Assembly (NCBI RefSeq): GCF_027922305.1
Contig: NZ_BSFK01000009.1
Location: forward strand, 113,588 to 177,587
Length of the DNA stretch: 64,000 nt
Reading direction: 5' to 3'
Source: Methylopila jiangsuensis
Lineage (GTDB): Bacteria > Pseudomonadota > Alphaproteobacteria > Rhizobiales > Methylopilaceae
Below the pieces are notes generated by a model. It ran no database searches, was not told the origin of the DNA, and worked only from the letters and a program-made list of their open reading frames with translations. The position numbers and the translations under genes are program-made. Each line of letters starts with the position of its first letter. Position 1 is the first letter of the stretch. Shown here piece after piece: positions 39,986-49,141 of the stretch.

Positions 39986-41158
39986 ATGACGGCCGCCGCC
40001 TTCCCGGACGCGCGCGAAATCCTTGCGCGGCTCGTCGCCTTCGACACCGTCAGCTCCAGATCCAATCTGGCGCTGATCGCCTACGTGGAGGAGCTGCTGG
40101 CGTCGCTCGGGATCGCGAGCGTGCGCACGCCCGACCCGACCGGCGTCAAGGCGGCGCTGTTCGCCACCATCGGGCCGGCGGACCGTCCCGGCGTCGCCCT
40201 GTCGGGTCACACCGACGTGGTGCCGGTGGAGGGCCAGCCCTGGACCTCGGACCCGTTCGTGCTGACGGCGCGGAACGGCCGGCTTTACGGTCGCGGCGCC
40301 TGCGACATGAAGGGGTTCCTCGCCGGCGTTCTGGCCGCCGCGCCGCGCTTCGCCGCGGCCGAACTCGCGACGCCGATCCATCTCGTGTTCTCCTATGACG
40401 AGGAGGTGGGCTGCGTCGGCGTGGAGCCCACCATCCGCCGCTTCGGCGTCGATCTGCCGAAGCCGCTGCTGTGCCTGGTGGGCGAGCCCACCGAGATGAC
40501 GGTGGTGGACGCGCACAAGAGCGTGGTGTCCTACGAGACGCTGGTGACCGGCCGCTCCGCCCACGCCAGCATGCCGCAGCTCGGCGGCAACGCCATTCTC
40601 GCCATGGGCAAGCTCCTCGGCGAGCTGGAGCGTCTGCGCGAGAGCTTCGCCATCGCGGGCGATCCGTCCGGTCGCTTCACGCCGCCGGAGACCACCATCA
40701 CCGTCGGCATGGTCGAGGGCGGCGTGGCGGCCAACATCGTGCCGGAGCGCTGCCGGCTGGTCTGGGGATTCCGCGGATTGCCCGGCTTTGACGACGCGCT
40801 GCCCGCGGCGCGGCTCGCGGCCTTCGCTGAGGAGCGCGTGCTGCCGGCGTTGCGGCTCGGCGCGCCGGACGCGGCGGTGACGACCCGACTGCGCACCAGC
40901 GTGCCGGGGCTGCGGCCGGAGCCCGGCTCCCGGGCCGAGACGCTCGCCTTCGGGCTTGCGGGCCAGAACCGCGCCTTCGCCGTGTCCTACGGCACGGAGG
41001 CGGGGCATTTCCAGGCGGCGGGCGTGCCGACCGTGGTGTGCGGCCCAGGCTCGATCATTCAGGCCCATACCGCCGATGAATACCTTGAAGACGCCCAGCT
41101 CGACGCGTTGGACGCATTTCTCGATCGCCTGCTGGATCGCTGCGTCGCCGGCCTCTGA
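39986..41158 (+). CDS. argE: Acetylornithine deacetylase
   Basis: M20 family metallopeptidase; releases ornithine from N-acetylornithine. The 390-residue protein has zinc ligands in LSGHTDVVPV, the GACDMKGF motif, YDEEVGCVG and the C-terminal GTEAGHFQAAGVPTVVCGPG. The family also includes succinyl-diaminopimelate desuccinylases; the motif details fit ArgE better. argB is in the same window, which fits arginine synthesis. Confidence 0.88.
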   Translation: MTAAAFPDAREILARLVAFDTVSSRSNLALIAYVEELLASLGIASVRTPDPTGVKAALFATIGPADRPGVALSGHTDVVPVEGQPWTSDPFVLTARNGRLYGRGACDMKGFLAGVLAAAPRFAAAELATPIHLVFSYDEEVGCVGVEPTIRRFGVDLPKPLLCLVGEPTEMTVVDAHKSVVSYETLVTGRSAHASMPQLGGNAILAMGKLLGELERLRESFAIAGDPSGRFTPPETTITVGMVEGGVAANIVPERCRLVWGFRGLPGFDDALPAARLAAFAEERVLPALRLGAPDAAVTTRLRTSVPGLRPEPGSRAETLAFGLAGQNRAFAVSYGTEAGHFQAAGVPTVVCGPGSIIQAHTADEYLEDAQLDALDAFLDRLLDRCVAGL

Positions 41159-41177
41159 GCGCGACGGCGGGTTCTTC

Positions 41178-41363
41178 TCAGTTGCGGAGGTCGCGGCCCA
41201 GCCGCGTCTCGGCGTCTTCCGCCTGACGCAGGTCGTTCAGAAGCTGGTCCAGCGCGGACGGCAGCTCGGCCTGCGCGCCGTCGGACGTCAGCCGCTGACG
41301 CAGCCTGCCGCCGATTTCCCGCTGAATGTGGATGTCCAACACGGTCATAGTCCTGTCGCGCAT
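41178..41363 (-). CDS. Small NepR-like protein (candidate anti-sigma factor)
   Basis: A 61-residue protein (or 56 from the internal ATG at 41348). It has the pattern REIGGRLRQRL...LPSALDQLLNDLRQAE: I-G-x-x-L-R, then P-x-x-L-x-x-L-L-x-x-L. This resembles NepR, the anti-sigma factor of EcfG in the alphaproteobacterial general stress response. The typical Tyr of NepR is not there. No phyR or ecfG gene is next to it, and I found no GGAAC-N16/17-CGTT site upstream. It could equally be an unrelated small protein. Confidence 0.5.
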   Translation of the reverse strand: MRDRTMTVLDIHIQREIGGRLRQRLTSDGAQAELPSALDQLLNDLRQAEDAETRLGRDLRN

Positions 41364-41785
41364 GATGCGCCCGCCATGGTTTACTCGGTTACGCGTCGGT
41401 GAACCGACGATGTATTGTTTTACCCTTCAGCTTTACAATTCCTGAACCGCGCCTTCGTTCCAGAACGAAAGCGCCGATCTTTGCTGACGGGGCGGGAGGG
41501 CGGCGCGCGCTGTTCCTTGCGGGTTCAGCGCTTCGTTCAACGTCGTGGATGGGGCCGGGTTCCTGTCCTCACGCGCACGTGAGGCATGCGTGGGGCGCGG
41601 GCGCCGCGGGGCGCGCGGAGCAGGGGCCGGTTGCCTAAGATGCTTTCCGAAAGCATAAGCGTCGGCGCGGCGCTGATTTTTCGAGCCGGTCGGCTTTGTC
41701 GAGCCCGCAGCGCCTCTTTCTTAGGCGGAATTTAACTGCGCGTCGTGCTGGTGATGGAATGCTCAGTCAGGGACGCAGGTTCAGC
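41364..41785. other. Non-coding region with two perfect inverted repeats
   Basis: About 420 bases without a convincing gene between the NepR-like ORF and the diguanylate cyclase, visibly less GC-rich than neighbours around 41380-41480. CGTCGGT / ACCGACG form 7-base arms at 41394-41409 (2-base loop). ATGCTTT / AAAGCAT form 7-base arms at 41640-41656 (3-base loop). They could be operators or small hairpins. An sRNA is possible but cannot be shown from the sequence. Confidence 0.4.
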
Positions 41786-42949
41786 ATGCCGCGCTGGCGG
41801 GCGACGCGATGGCTCGCGGACGCCGGCCCGAACGTGCCCGACGACATCCGCGCCGCTATGGTGCAGAGCCTGTTCGCGACTTTGCCGATCTTCTTCGGCG
41901 GCGTGCTCAACAGCATAGCGGTGGCGGCGGTCGTGGCCGTCCGCGTTCCCAACGCCGATGTGCTGCTCTGGCTTGCGCTGGAGGTCCTCCTCGGCGCCGT
42001 CCGTCTCGCTGTGCTCGCGCTTTCGTTCCGGCGCGCCAGACAGGGCCGTCCGACGCCGACCGATCTCTATCTCCTCCTCGGCGTGTGCTGGGCGGCGAGC
42101 GTGGGCTACGGCGCGACCGTCAGCGTGCTGAGCGGCGACTGGGTGGCGGCGACGCTCGCCTGCATGTCGGCCGCGGGCATGGTGGGCGGCATCTGCTTCC
42201 GCAACTTCGCCGCGCCGCGCCTGTGCGCGGTGATGATGATCCTGAGCCTCGGCCCCATCCCGCTCGCCGCCCCGTTCGTGAGCGAGACGGCGCTGCTCAT
42301 CACCCTGCTCCAGATCCCGTTCTACGTCATCAGCATGTGCATCGCCGCCTTCAAGCTGAAGGGGCTGCTGGTGGCGACCATGAAGGCGGAGCGCGAGCAC
42401 GAGCATCAGGCGCGCCACGACATCCTGACCGGGCTGTCCAACCGGGCCGGGCTGATGCGCGCCATCGACGGCGCCCCCGGCGCCTTCCGGGAGCCCCTGG
42501 CGCTGCTCTATCTCGACCTCGACGGCTTCAAGGCGGTCAACGACTCCCATGGCCACTCCCGCGGCGACCGCCTGCTCACCATCGCCGCCGAACGGCTGAA
42601 GGGGCTTCTGCGCATCGGCGACGTGGCGGCGCGCATCGGCGGCGACGAGTTCGTGGTGATCGCCCGCGGCGTCGAGAAGGCCCACGCCACCGCGCTGGCG
42701 GAGCGGCTGATCCGGGAGATCAGCGCGCCCTACGATCTGGGCGACGGCGTGCGGGCCCAGGTGGGCGTCAGCGTCGGCGTGGCGCTGGTGCCGGACCACG
42801 GCGACGTCATTCCCGCTTTGCTCGATACGGCGGACTCCGCTCTCTATCAGGCCAAGCTCGCCGGCAAGTCGCGCTGCGTCGTGGCGCCGCCCCGGAGCTT
42901 CGCCCCGGGGCCGGACGACGCCGGCTTCGCCTCGTCCGCTCCCGCGTAA
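41786..42949 (+). CDS. Membrane diguanylate cyclase (GGDEF)
   Basis: A 387-residue protein with about five or six N-terminal membrane segments (residues 25-185) and a C-terminal GGDEF domain. Signature GGDEF is intact at 285-289, and the inhibitory I-site RxxD (RIGD, 276-279) is at the right spacing, so the enzyme should make c-di-GMP with product inhibition. The HDILTGLSNRAGL and LYLDLDGFKAVND segments are also typical. I chose ATG 41786 (AGG seven bases upstream); ATG 41759 is an alternative. It may oppose the EAL enzyme encoded at 27.3-29.3 kb. Confidence 0.87.
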   Translation: MPRWRATRWLADAGPNVPDDIRAAMVQSLFATLPIFFGGVLNSIAVAAVVAVRVPNADVLLWLALEVLLGAVRLAVLALSFRRARQGRPTPTDLYLLLGVCWAASVGYGATVSVLSGDWVAATLACMSAAGMVGGICFRNFAAPRLCAVMMILSLGPIPLAAPFVSETALLITLLQIPFYVISMCIAAFKLKGLLVATMKAEREHEHQARHDILTGLSNRAGLMRAIDGAPGAFREPLALLYLDLDGFKAVNDSHGHSRGDRLLTIAAERLKGLLRIGDVAARIGGDEFVVIARGVEKAHATALAERLIREISAPYDLGDGVRAQVGVSVGVALVPDHGDVIPALLDTADSALYQAKLAGKSRCVVAPPRSFAPGPDDAGFASSAPA

Positions 42950-42953
42950 GGGC

Positions 42954-43307
42954 TCAACGGCGGGTGGCGAGGCAGGAGGCGGCCGGGCGGCCCTGTTCGC
43001 TCCAGCTCGCCACGTCGCCCTTGCCGCGCAGGTCGTAGCGGTCCGAGGCGTACCAGATCCCCGACGCCGCCGGCCGCTGGACGAGCGTGGCGGTTTCGCC
43101 GTCGGCCATGACCACATGGGCGGTCTCGTCCCCGAACGTCACCTGCAGGAACGAGCCGTCGTCGCAGGCGTAGCGGGTCTCCTCCGGCGCGGGGGAGGGC
43201 GCGCGGGACGCCGGGCGCGCCGGAGCTTCGGGGTTCGCGGCGCAGCCCGCCAGCAGCAGCGTCGCCGCGAGGCCGGACAGGGCGAGGGGGCGACGCATGG
43301 GGCGCAT
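42954..43307 (-). CDS. MliC-family lipoprotein (C-type lysozyme inhibitor-like)
   Basis: A 117-residue lipoprotein: signal peptide with lipobox LLAGC (about residue 22), Pro/Ala linker, and a MliC domain (YACDDGSFLQVTF, TATLVQRPAASGIWYAS, and a final Cys in PAASC). MliC proteins bind and inhibit lysozyme at the outer membrane. The two Cys of the domain could form the usual disulfide. It lies 29 bases downstream of the CAP lipoprotein gene and is probably co-transcribed with it. Confidence 0.75.
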   Translation of the reverse strand: MRPMRRPLALSGLAATLLLAGCAANPEAPARPASRAPSPAPEETRYACDDGSFLQVTFGDETAHVVMADGETATLVQRPAASGIWYASDRYDLRGKGDVASWSEQGRPAASCLATRR

Positions 43308-43336
43308 GGGCGGCTCCTGAGACGGGGCGCGGCGGA

Positions 43337-43942
43337 TCAGCGGGCGAGCAGGCCGGCGGGCAGGCGCACGCTTCCGCGCAGGTCCGGCGCCGCCATGGCG
43401 AGCGGCGGCGTCTCCGGCCGCGGATCGGCCGGATTGGCCATCACCAGCGCCCAGAACACCTCGTAGCGGGAGTGGGGCGCGCGCGCCGCGGCGATGCCCA
43501 TGCGCGCCATGCCCGGCGCGAGCATGTTCCTGAGATGCGGCGGCGACGAGCGCCAGCCGGTGAAGGCGTCGGCCAGGGTGTCATGCCCGGCGCCGATGTT
43601 CTCCACCATGCCGCCGTTGCGGTAGCCGGAGCGGGCGATGCGCTCCTTCAGCGAGCCCGCCACCGAATGGCTGAGCCTGTCGGCGCGGGCCATGGCCTGC
43701 GCCTGCTGCTCCGCCATGCGGTTCAGCTCCGGATCGAGCCGCACCGGGCCAAGGCCGTTCCCGCGCCGGAACTCCGAGATCATGTCGGCGGCCGCCTGCC
43801 GGTCCAGCGTCGCGCCGGCGCGGCTCTGGCTCTGGTAGATGCTTGGCGTCGAGGGCGCGGGCGGGACCACGGGCGTGGACGAACAGCCGGCGAGGACGGC
43901 TGCGAGCGCGAGCGCCGAGGCGATCAGGACGGGACGGATCAT
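43337..43942 (-). CDS. CAP-domain (SCP-like) lipoprotein
   Basis: A 201-residue lipoprotein with lipobox VLAGCSS and a CAP domain: ISEFRRGNGLGPVRLDPELN, MAEQQAQAMARADRLSHS, and GWRSSPPHLRNML. CAP domains occur in secreted proteins of wide function; in bacteria the biochemical role is mostly unknown. First gene of a two-gene unit with the MliC-like lipoprotein. Confidence 0.82.
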   Translation of the reverse strand: MIRPVLIASALALAAVLAGCSSTPVVPPAPSTPSIYQSQSRAGATLDRQAAADMISEFRRGNGLGPVRLDPELNRMAEQQAQAMARADRLSHSVAGSLKERIARSGYRNGGMVENIGAGHDTLADAFTGWRSSPPHLRNMLAPGMARMGIAAARAPHSRYEVFWALVMANPADPRPETPPLAMAAPDLRGSVRLPAGLLAR

Positions 43943-44006
43943 GCGGGCGCGCTTCCGGTTCGGGGGCGGAACTGTGAGGGAGAAAACGGTTAAGGCTTCG
44001 TTGCGC

Positions 44007-46511
44007 TCACGGTTGCGGCTCCGGCCGCGGGGCGGACGACAGCGGCGCGTCGGACGCCTCGTGCGGCCGCGCCGCTGCGGGCTCGGCCGGGCGCAGCGTG
44101 AACCGCGCCAGCGCCTCGCCGATGCGATCCACGGCGTCGGGCAGGCTTGGCGCCGCGGCGCCGCCGATGGCGACGCCCTGGTCCTTGAACGCCTTCACCA
44201 GCGCGAAGTTGAGATCGCTCTTCACCGTCGCGGCCTGGCGGGGGCTCGGCACGCTCGCGAACAGCGTGAAGCCGTTGTCCGCCTTGCCGAGGCTGTTGAA
44301 GAACACCTGCGGCTCGGGGAAGCCCAGCACGGAGCCGTGGGCCTTGGCGGTCTCCAGCAGGATGCGGCGCACCGTCGTCGGGTCCACGTCGGCCGCCGCC
44401 GTGATCTCGATCTGGACGCGCCCCACCGGCGCGCCGTGGGTGACGTTCTTGACGCTCTTGGTGATGAAGTCCGAGTTCGGCACGATCAGGGTGGAGCGGT
44501 CGAACAGCTCGATCTCGGTGGAGCGCACCGAGATGCGGCGCACGTTGCCCTGATCGGCGCCGATCACGATCCAGTCGCCCGCCTTGATGGGGCGCTCCGC
44601 CAGCAGGATCACCCCCGACACGAAGTTCGAGATGATGGACTGCAGGCCGAAGCCGATGCCGACCGACAGCGCGCCGGCGACGATGGCGAGCCGGTCGAGG
44701 CTGAAGCCGAGGTAGGAGACGGCGATCACGATCACCAGCAGGCCGCCCACATAGCCGACGGCGGTGTTGATGGAGGCCTTCAGGCCGGTGTCGAGCCGGG
44801 TCTTGGGCAGCAGGTCGCGGTCGAGCCAGCGCTGCACCACGCGGGTGAGCGCGAAGCCCAGGAACACCAACGCGAGAGCCCCGAAGACGCCGGACAGCGA
44901 GATGCTGATGTCGCCGATCTGCACGCCGGTGAAGGCCACCCGCACCCAGCCGAACACGTCCGTGGTCTCAAGGCCCCACGGCGCCGCGAGGATGAGGAGC
45001 GCGAAGCCGAGCAGCGTCACGCGCGCCACGCCCGACAGCACCACGCCGACCTGTTCGAGCGAGGAGGCGCGGACGCCGATCGCCTCGCTCGCGGCCCGGC
45101 CGAGCCCGGTCTGGGCCGAAAGCCCGGTCGTCAGAAGATCGTCCACGAAGGTGAGCAGCAGGAACAGCAGCGTCAGGACCGTGGCGATCCAGATCACCTG
45201 ATTGGCGAGGAACTGCGCCAGCGCCACATAGCCGGTCGCGGCCGACAGCAGCACCACGATGATGGCGGCCCAGGCCAGCAGCCGCAGCAGCGACAGCAGC
45301 GGGCTGCCGAAGCGCTCGGGCGTCTTGCCCTCCGCCGCCGCGGCGTCCTCGATGCGCTCGGCGGCGCGCAGGCGGCGCAGGGCGAGCGCGAAGGTGCCGG
45401 CGTTCAGCACGGCGAACACGCCGGTCGTGACGATGGAGACGGCGAGGCTCGCCACGATCAGGTCGTTGAAGCGGTCCACCAGACGTCCGAGCACGAACAC
45501 CAGCGCGCACCACAGCGGCTGGTTCTTGATCACGGCGACGGCGGCGTCGGACAGGTTCACGAGGCGCCACGCCGGGTGGCGCGGATTGAGGAAGGCCCGC
45601 ATCAGGCCCTGCACCAGGCCGAGGAAGCCCGCCGCGGCGACCAGCGCCTGCAGCAGCGGCTCGGCGCGCATGGGCATCCAGCCCGCGACCTTCAGCCCCT
45701 CATACAACACGAACACGGCGAGCGCGGGCGTCAGCGTGGTGCCGAGCACCACCATCATGCCGGTGGCCGAACGGCGCAGGTGGGAGCGGGGCGCCTCGCG
45801 CAGGGCGAGGCGGTTGCCGAAGCTGATGATCCAGCGCCGGCCCGGGAACAGCAGCAGCAGGGCGGCGAGCGTCGCGGCGAGCGCCGTGCCGATGGAGGCC
45901 GGAGACAGGTTGCGGCTCACCACCGCGCGCCAGTCCGAGAAGATCAGGCCGGTCGCGGCGAAGTCGCGCGTGGCGTTGGCGGTCACCTCCACCCACAGCG
46001 TCGGGTCCAGCAGGGAGCGGCTGCGCTCGAACAGGCGCTGCGCCAGCAGCCCGCGACGGCGCTGGGTGATGTCGTCGCCCACCTGCGCCGCCTCCACCTG
46101 CAGCAGGCGGCCGCGCTTGATCTGCTCGTCGATCTTCTGCCGCGCGCCGGTCTGGGCCTCGCGCTCCTTGGCGACGTCCGGGCTTTCGGCGGGCTGGCCT
46201 TCGGCGGGGGGAGCGCCGATCTGCTCCAGCCGCGCGTCCGCGGCCTTCAGCTGCGGCTGGAGCTGCGCCACGGCGTCGTCCACCGCGGCCGAGAGCGGCT
46301 CGATGCGGGCGCGCAGGGCGCCCAGCGTGGCGTCGTCGAGCGAGTCGCGCTTGAGCGTGGCCTCGATCTGGTCCAGCTCGGCGCGGACCTGATCGATCCG
46401 CGCGCCGGGCGCCGGCGGAACGTCGGTCTGCGCCGAGGCGGCGCCGAGCGTGGCGCAAACCAGGGCGAGAACCGCGAGCAGGCGAAGCGGCGTGGCGAAG
46501 CCCGTCGGCAT
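44007..46511 (-). CDS. Mechanosensitive channel with DUF3772 (MscS superfamily)
   Basis: An 834-residue membrane protein. Signal peptide (cleavage near ASAQ), a periplasmic DUF3772 helical region (about residues 25-190), around ten membrane segments and the MscS core: GIGFGLQSIISNFVSGVILLA with the pore-lining helix, followed by ERPIKAGDWIVIGADQGNV and IVPNSDFITKSV. It would release solutes on osmotic downshock. AAGGGG precedes ATG 46511; the open frame further upstream is not related to the family. Confidence 0.87.
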   Translation of the reverse strand: MPTGFATPLRLLAVLALVCATLGAASAQTDVPPAPGARIDQVRAELDQIEATLKRDSLDDATLGALRARIEPLSAAVDDAVAQLQPQLKAADARLEQIGAPPAEGQPAESPDVAKEREAQTGARQKIDEQIKRGRLLQVEAAQVGDDITQRRRGLLAQRLFERSRSLLDPTLWVEVTANATRDFAATGLIFSDWRAVVSRNLSPASIGTALAATLAALLLLFPGRRWIISFGNRLALREAPRSHLRRSATGMMVVLGTTLTPALAVFVLYEGLKVAGWMPMRAEPLLQALVAAAGFLGLVQGLMRAFLNPRHPAWRLVNLSDAAVAVIKNQPLWCALVFVLGRLVDRFNDLIVASLAVSIVTTGVFAVLNAGTFALALRRLRAAERIEDAAAAEGKTPERFGSPLLSLLRLLAWAAIIVVLLSAATGYVALAQFLANQVIWIATVLTLLFLLLTFVDDLLTTGLSAQTGLGRAASEAIGVRASSLEQVGVVLSGVARVTLLGFALLILAAPWGLETTDVFGWVRVAFTGVQIGDISISLSGVFGALALVFLGFALTRVVQRWLDRDLLPKTRLDTGLKASINTAVGYVGGLLVIVIAVSYLGFSLDRLAIVAGALSVGIGFGLQSIISNFVSGVILLAERPIKAGDWIVIGADQGNVRRISVRSTEIELFDRSTLIVPNSDFITKSVKNVTHGAPVGRVQIEITAAADVDPTTVRRILLETAKAHGSVLGFPEPQVFFNSLGKADNGFTLFASVPSPRQAATVKSDLNFALVKAFKDQGVAIGGAAAPSLPDAVDRIGEALARFTLRPAEPAAARPHEASDAPLSSAPRPEPQP

Positions 46512-46778
46512 GCGAATCGACCCCTTGAAGCATGAGCGTGGCCGCCTGCATCCCGGACGAATGCGGCCAAGCGCGGGCGAAATCGCTCCATATCCGCATT
46601 TATCAGCGCCGCCGAGCCTTAAGCGTCGCGCGGTCGGGCGGCGAGACCGCCTAAAAAAACACGCGATCGTCTTCAGCGGACCACTGGCATGCGCGCTCCG
46701 CTCCGCCATAACCGCGAGGCGGCGTGTGGGGCCATGGCGGCCGACCGTCGAAAGCGTTGAGGGAGGCGACCGGGCGGC

Positions 46779-48689
46779 GTGTTCAGGGCGGGCGGAGAAA
46801 TGGCTGCGCGGATCCGCGACCACGACTGGTCGTCGACCCCGTTCGGCCGGATCGACGGCTGGCCTCAGGCGCTGAAGATCGCGCTCGGCCTGTGCCTCAA
46901 TTCGAGCTACCCCACCGCCATCTACTGGGGCGCGGACCTCCGCCTGCTCTACAACGACGCCTGGGCGCCCATCCCGGCCGACCGCCATCCCTGGTCGCTC
47001 GGGCGGCCCGCGGCTGAAGTCTGGCCGGACATCTGGCCGATCGTCGGGCCGCAGTTCGACAATGTGGTCGCCACGGGCCGGGGCTTTTCGGCCTTCGACC
47101 AGATGCTGCCCATGGAACGCGGCGGGCGGCGCTCCGAAAGCTATTGGAACTACAGCTTCACGCCGATCCTCGACGAAGGCGCGGGCGTCGTGGGCGTGCT
47201 CAATCAGGGCCACGAGACCACGGATCTGGTGCGCACCGCCAGGAGCCGGGAGTTCCTGTTCGAGGCGGCCGACCGCATCCGCGCCGCGACCGCCCCCGGC
47301 TCCCGCCCGGCCGACGTGCTGTCGGCGGTGCTGCCTCTGGTCGGGACGTCGCTGGCCGCCACCCGCGCCGGTTATGTGGACGTGCGGGGCGAGCGCGACG
47401 CGGCCGAGCTTCGGGGGCTCTGGAGCGGCTGCGGCGACGGGCTGAAGCCCGGCCCGATCTCGCTGCGCGCTCTCGGCTGGCGCGACGCCGACAGCGACGG
47501 GACCTTCGTCGCCGACGACCTGCCGGACGTGGAGCCGTTCAACCGCGGCGTGGCGAGCCGCCTCGTCGCGCCGGTGTCCCGCGGCGGCAAGGTCATGGCG
47601 GCGGTGTTCGTCGATCGCGCTGCGCCGTCCGAATGGACGGTCTACGACCGTCAGGCGGCGCGGGAGGTGGCGGATCGCCTTTGGCTTGGCCATGAGCAGG
47701 CGGGCGCGATGTGGCGCCTGCGCGAAAGCGAGGCCCGGCTGTCCGCGATTTTTGGCCAATCCGCCGTCGGAATGTCGGAGATGGCGCTGGACGGACGCTT
47801 CCTCCGTGTCAACGCCGCGATGGCGCGGCTGCTCGGCCGCGCGCCTGAAAGCCTGCGCCACGTCACCATGGCCGAGGTGTCGCATCCGGATGACCGCGAC
47901 GACGTGGCGCGCCGCTTCGGGCGCGCCGTGGAGACGGGCGAAGCCTTCGATATCGAGAAGCGCTGCCTGCGCCCGGACGGGACGGCCCCCTGGGCCGTCA
48001 GCAACGTCACCGTGCTGGTGGGCGAGGACGGCGATCCGAGCGGCTTTTTCGGCGTGACCGCGGACGTGTCCGAGCGCCGTGAGGCGGAGCGGATGCGCAG
48101 CCTGCTGCTCGCCGAGCTCAACCACCGGGTGAAAAACAATCTGGCGACCGTGCAGGCGCTCGCACGCCAGACCCAGCGCAGCGCGGTCGACCTCGACGAT
48201 TTCCAGGCCACCTTCAACGCGCGGCTCATGGCGCTGTCGCGCGCCCACGACCTGCTGATGCGGGAAACGTGGTCCAGCGCCCAGCTCGGCGAACTCGCCG
48301 CCGTGACGCTGGCCCCGTTCGGGATCGCGGCCGGACGGGTGACGGTCGGCGGCGATCCCGTGCGGCTGTCGCCCACCGCGGCGGTCACCATGACCATGGC
48401 GCTGCATGAGCTCGCCTCCAACGCGCAGAAGTACGGCGCGCTGTCCGTGCCGAACGGAGAGGTGGCGCTGGGCTGGGCGATCGGCGACGATGGCCGCCGG
48501 CTCGAGATGGCGTGGCGGGAGTCCGGAGGCCCTCAGGTCAACGAGCCCGCCCGGCGCGGATATGGATGCCGGCTGATCGAGCGCGGCATCGTTCAGGAAC
48601 TGGGAGGCGAGGCGCGCATCGACTTCGCTCCCGACGGGGTGGCTTGCACGCTCCTCGTCCCCCTTTCGCAGAAAGTCTTGGCGCAATGA
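46779..48689 (+). CDS. HWE-family sensor histidine kinase with PAS and GAF-like domains
   Basis: A 636-residue soluble kinase. An N-terminal PAS-like domain (PTAIYWGADLRLLYNDAW), a GAF-like region (about 150-310), a PAS domain with PAC (about 325-445), then the HWE kinase core: LLLAELNHRVKNNLATVQAL with the phospho-acceptor His, and an HATPase part with ALHELASNAQKYGALS. HWE kinases act in light and general stress signalling in alphaproteobacteria. The start could also be the ATG at 46800 (MAARIRD). The stop overlaps the receiver gene by 4 bases. Confidence 0.87.
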   Translation: MFRAGGEMAARIRDHDWSSTPFGRIDGWPQALKIALGLCLNSSYPTAIYWGADLRLLYNDAWAPIPADRHPWSLGRPAAEVWPDIWPIVGPQFDNVVATGRGFSAFDQMLPMERGGRRSESYWNYSFTPILDEGAGVVGVLNQGHETTDLVRTARSREFLFEAADRIRAATAPGSRPADVLSAVLPLVGTSLAATRAGYVDVRGERDAAELRGLWSGCGDGLKPGPISLRALGWRDADSDGTFVADDLPDVEPFNRGVASRLVAPVSRGGKVMAAVFVDRAAPSEWTVYDRQAAREVADRLWLGHEQAGAMWRLRESEARLSAIFGQSAVGMSEMALDGRFLRVNAAMARLLGRAPESLRHVTMAEVSHPDDRDDVARRFGRAVETGEAFDIEKRCLRPDGTAPWAVSNVTVLVGEDGDPSGFFGVTADVSERREAERMRSLLLAELNHRVKNNLATVQALARQTQRSAVDLDDFQATFNARLMALSRAHDLLMRETWSSAQLGELAAVTLAPFGIAAGRVTVGGDPVRLSPTAAVTMTMALHELASNAQKYGALSVPNGEVALGWAIGDDGRRLEMAWRESGGPQVNEPARRGYGCRLIERGIVQELGGEARIDFAPDGVACTLLVPLSQKVLAQ

Positions 48690-49057
48690 GCGAGCGTGAT
48701 TTTTCCGGCCTGAAGATTCTCGTCGTCGAGGACGAGGCCATGATCTCGATGATGATCGAGGACATGCTGCTCGACCACGGCGTGGACGTGGTGGGCCCTG
48801 CCGGCGGGGTGGCGCAGGCGATGAAGCTGCTGGACGCCGCGGCGCTGGACGGCGCTTTGCTCGACGTCAATCTCGGCGGCGAGAAGAGCTTTCCCGTGGC
48901 CGACGCGCTCGCGGCGAAAGGCGTGCCCATCGTGTTCACCACCGGTTACGGCGAGGCTGGCGTGATCGGCCGCTATCCGGACGCCCGCACCCTGCAGAAG
49001 CCTTTCGTCGCCGCCGATCTCATTGAGGCGCTGAGCTATTTCCAGCATCGCGGATGA
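48686..49057 (+). CDS. Single-domain response regulator, FATGUY type
   Basis: A 123-residue receiver domain with no output domain. Conserved acidic residues are in VVEDEAMI and phosphorylation is at Asp60 (LLDVNLGG). The FTTGYGEAG motif and LQKPF lysine place it in the FATGUY group, whose members (SdrG, MrrA) feed the general stress response. The start overlaps the HWE kinase stop (ATGA), so it is likely that kinase's partner. Confidence 0.87.
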   Translation: MSERDFSGLKILVVEDEAMISMMIEDMLLDHGVDVVGPAGGVAQAMKLLDAAALDGALLDVNLGGEKSFPVADALAAKGVPIVFTTGYGEAGVIGRYPDARTLQKPFVAADLIEALSYFQHRG

Positions 49058-49083
49058 TCGCGTCAAAAAGGCGCGCTGCGCGG

Positions 49084-49111
49084 TTCACGGGCCAACGTTT
49101 TCAGGTATAGT
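49084..49111 (+). promoter_or_regulatory. Possible housekeeping promoter for the fad operon
   Basis: TTCACG and TATAGT separated by 16 bases, ending 31 bases before the acyl-CoA dehydrogenase ATG. The -10 element matches well; the -35 is weaker. Confidence 0.35.
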
Positions 49112-49141
49112 GCATCCGCACACCAAGGCGGAGCAAACGCC

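Noticed and set aside
41364..41500. EcfG-type promoter before the NepR-like ORF
   Set aside because: GGAAC is present on the minus strand but no CGTT follows at 16-17 bases.
43839..46535. 898-codon open frame antisense to the MscS channel gene
   Set aside because: His/Gln/Arg/Gly-rich shadow of a well-supported membrane protein gene.
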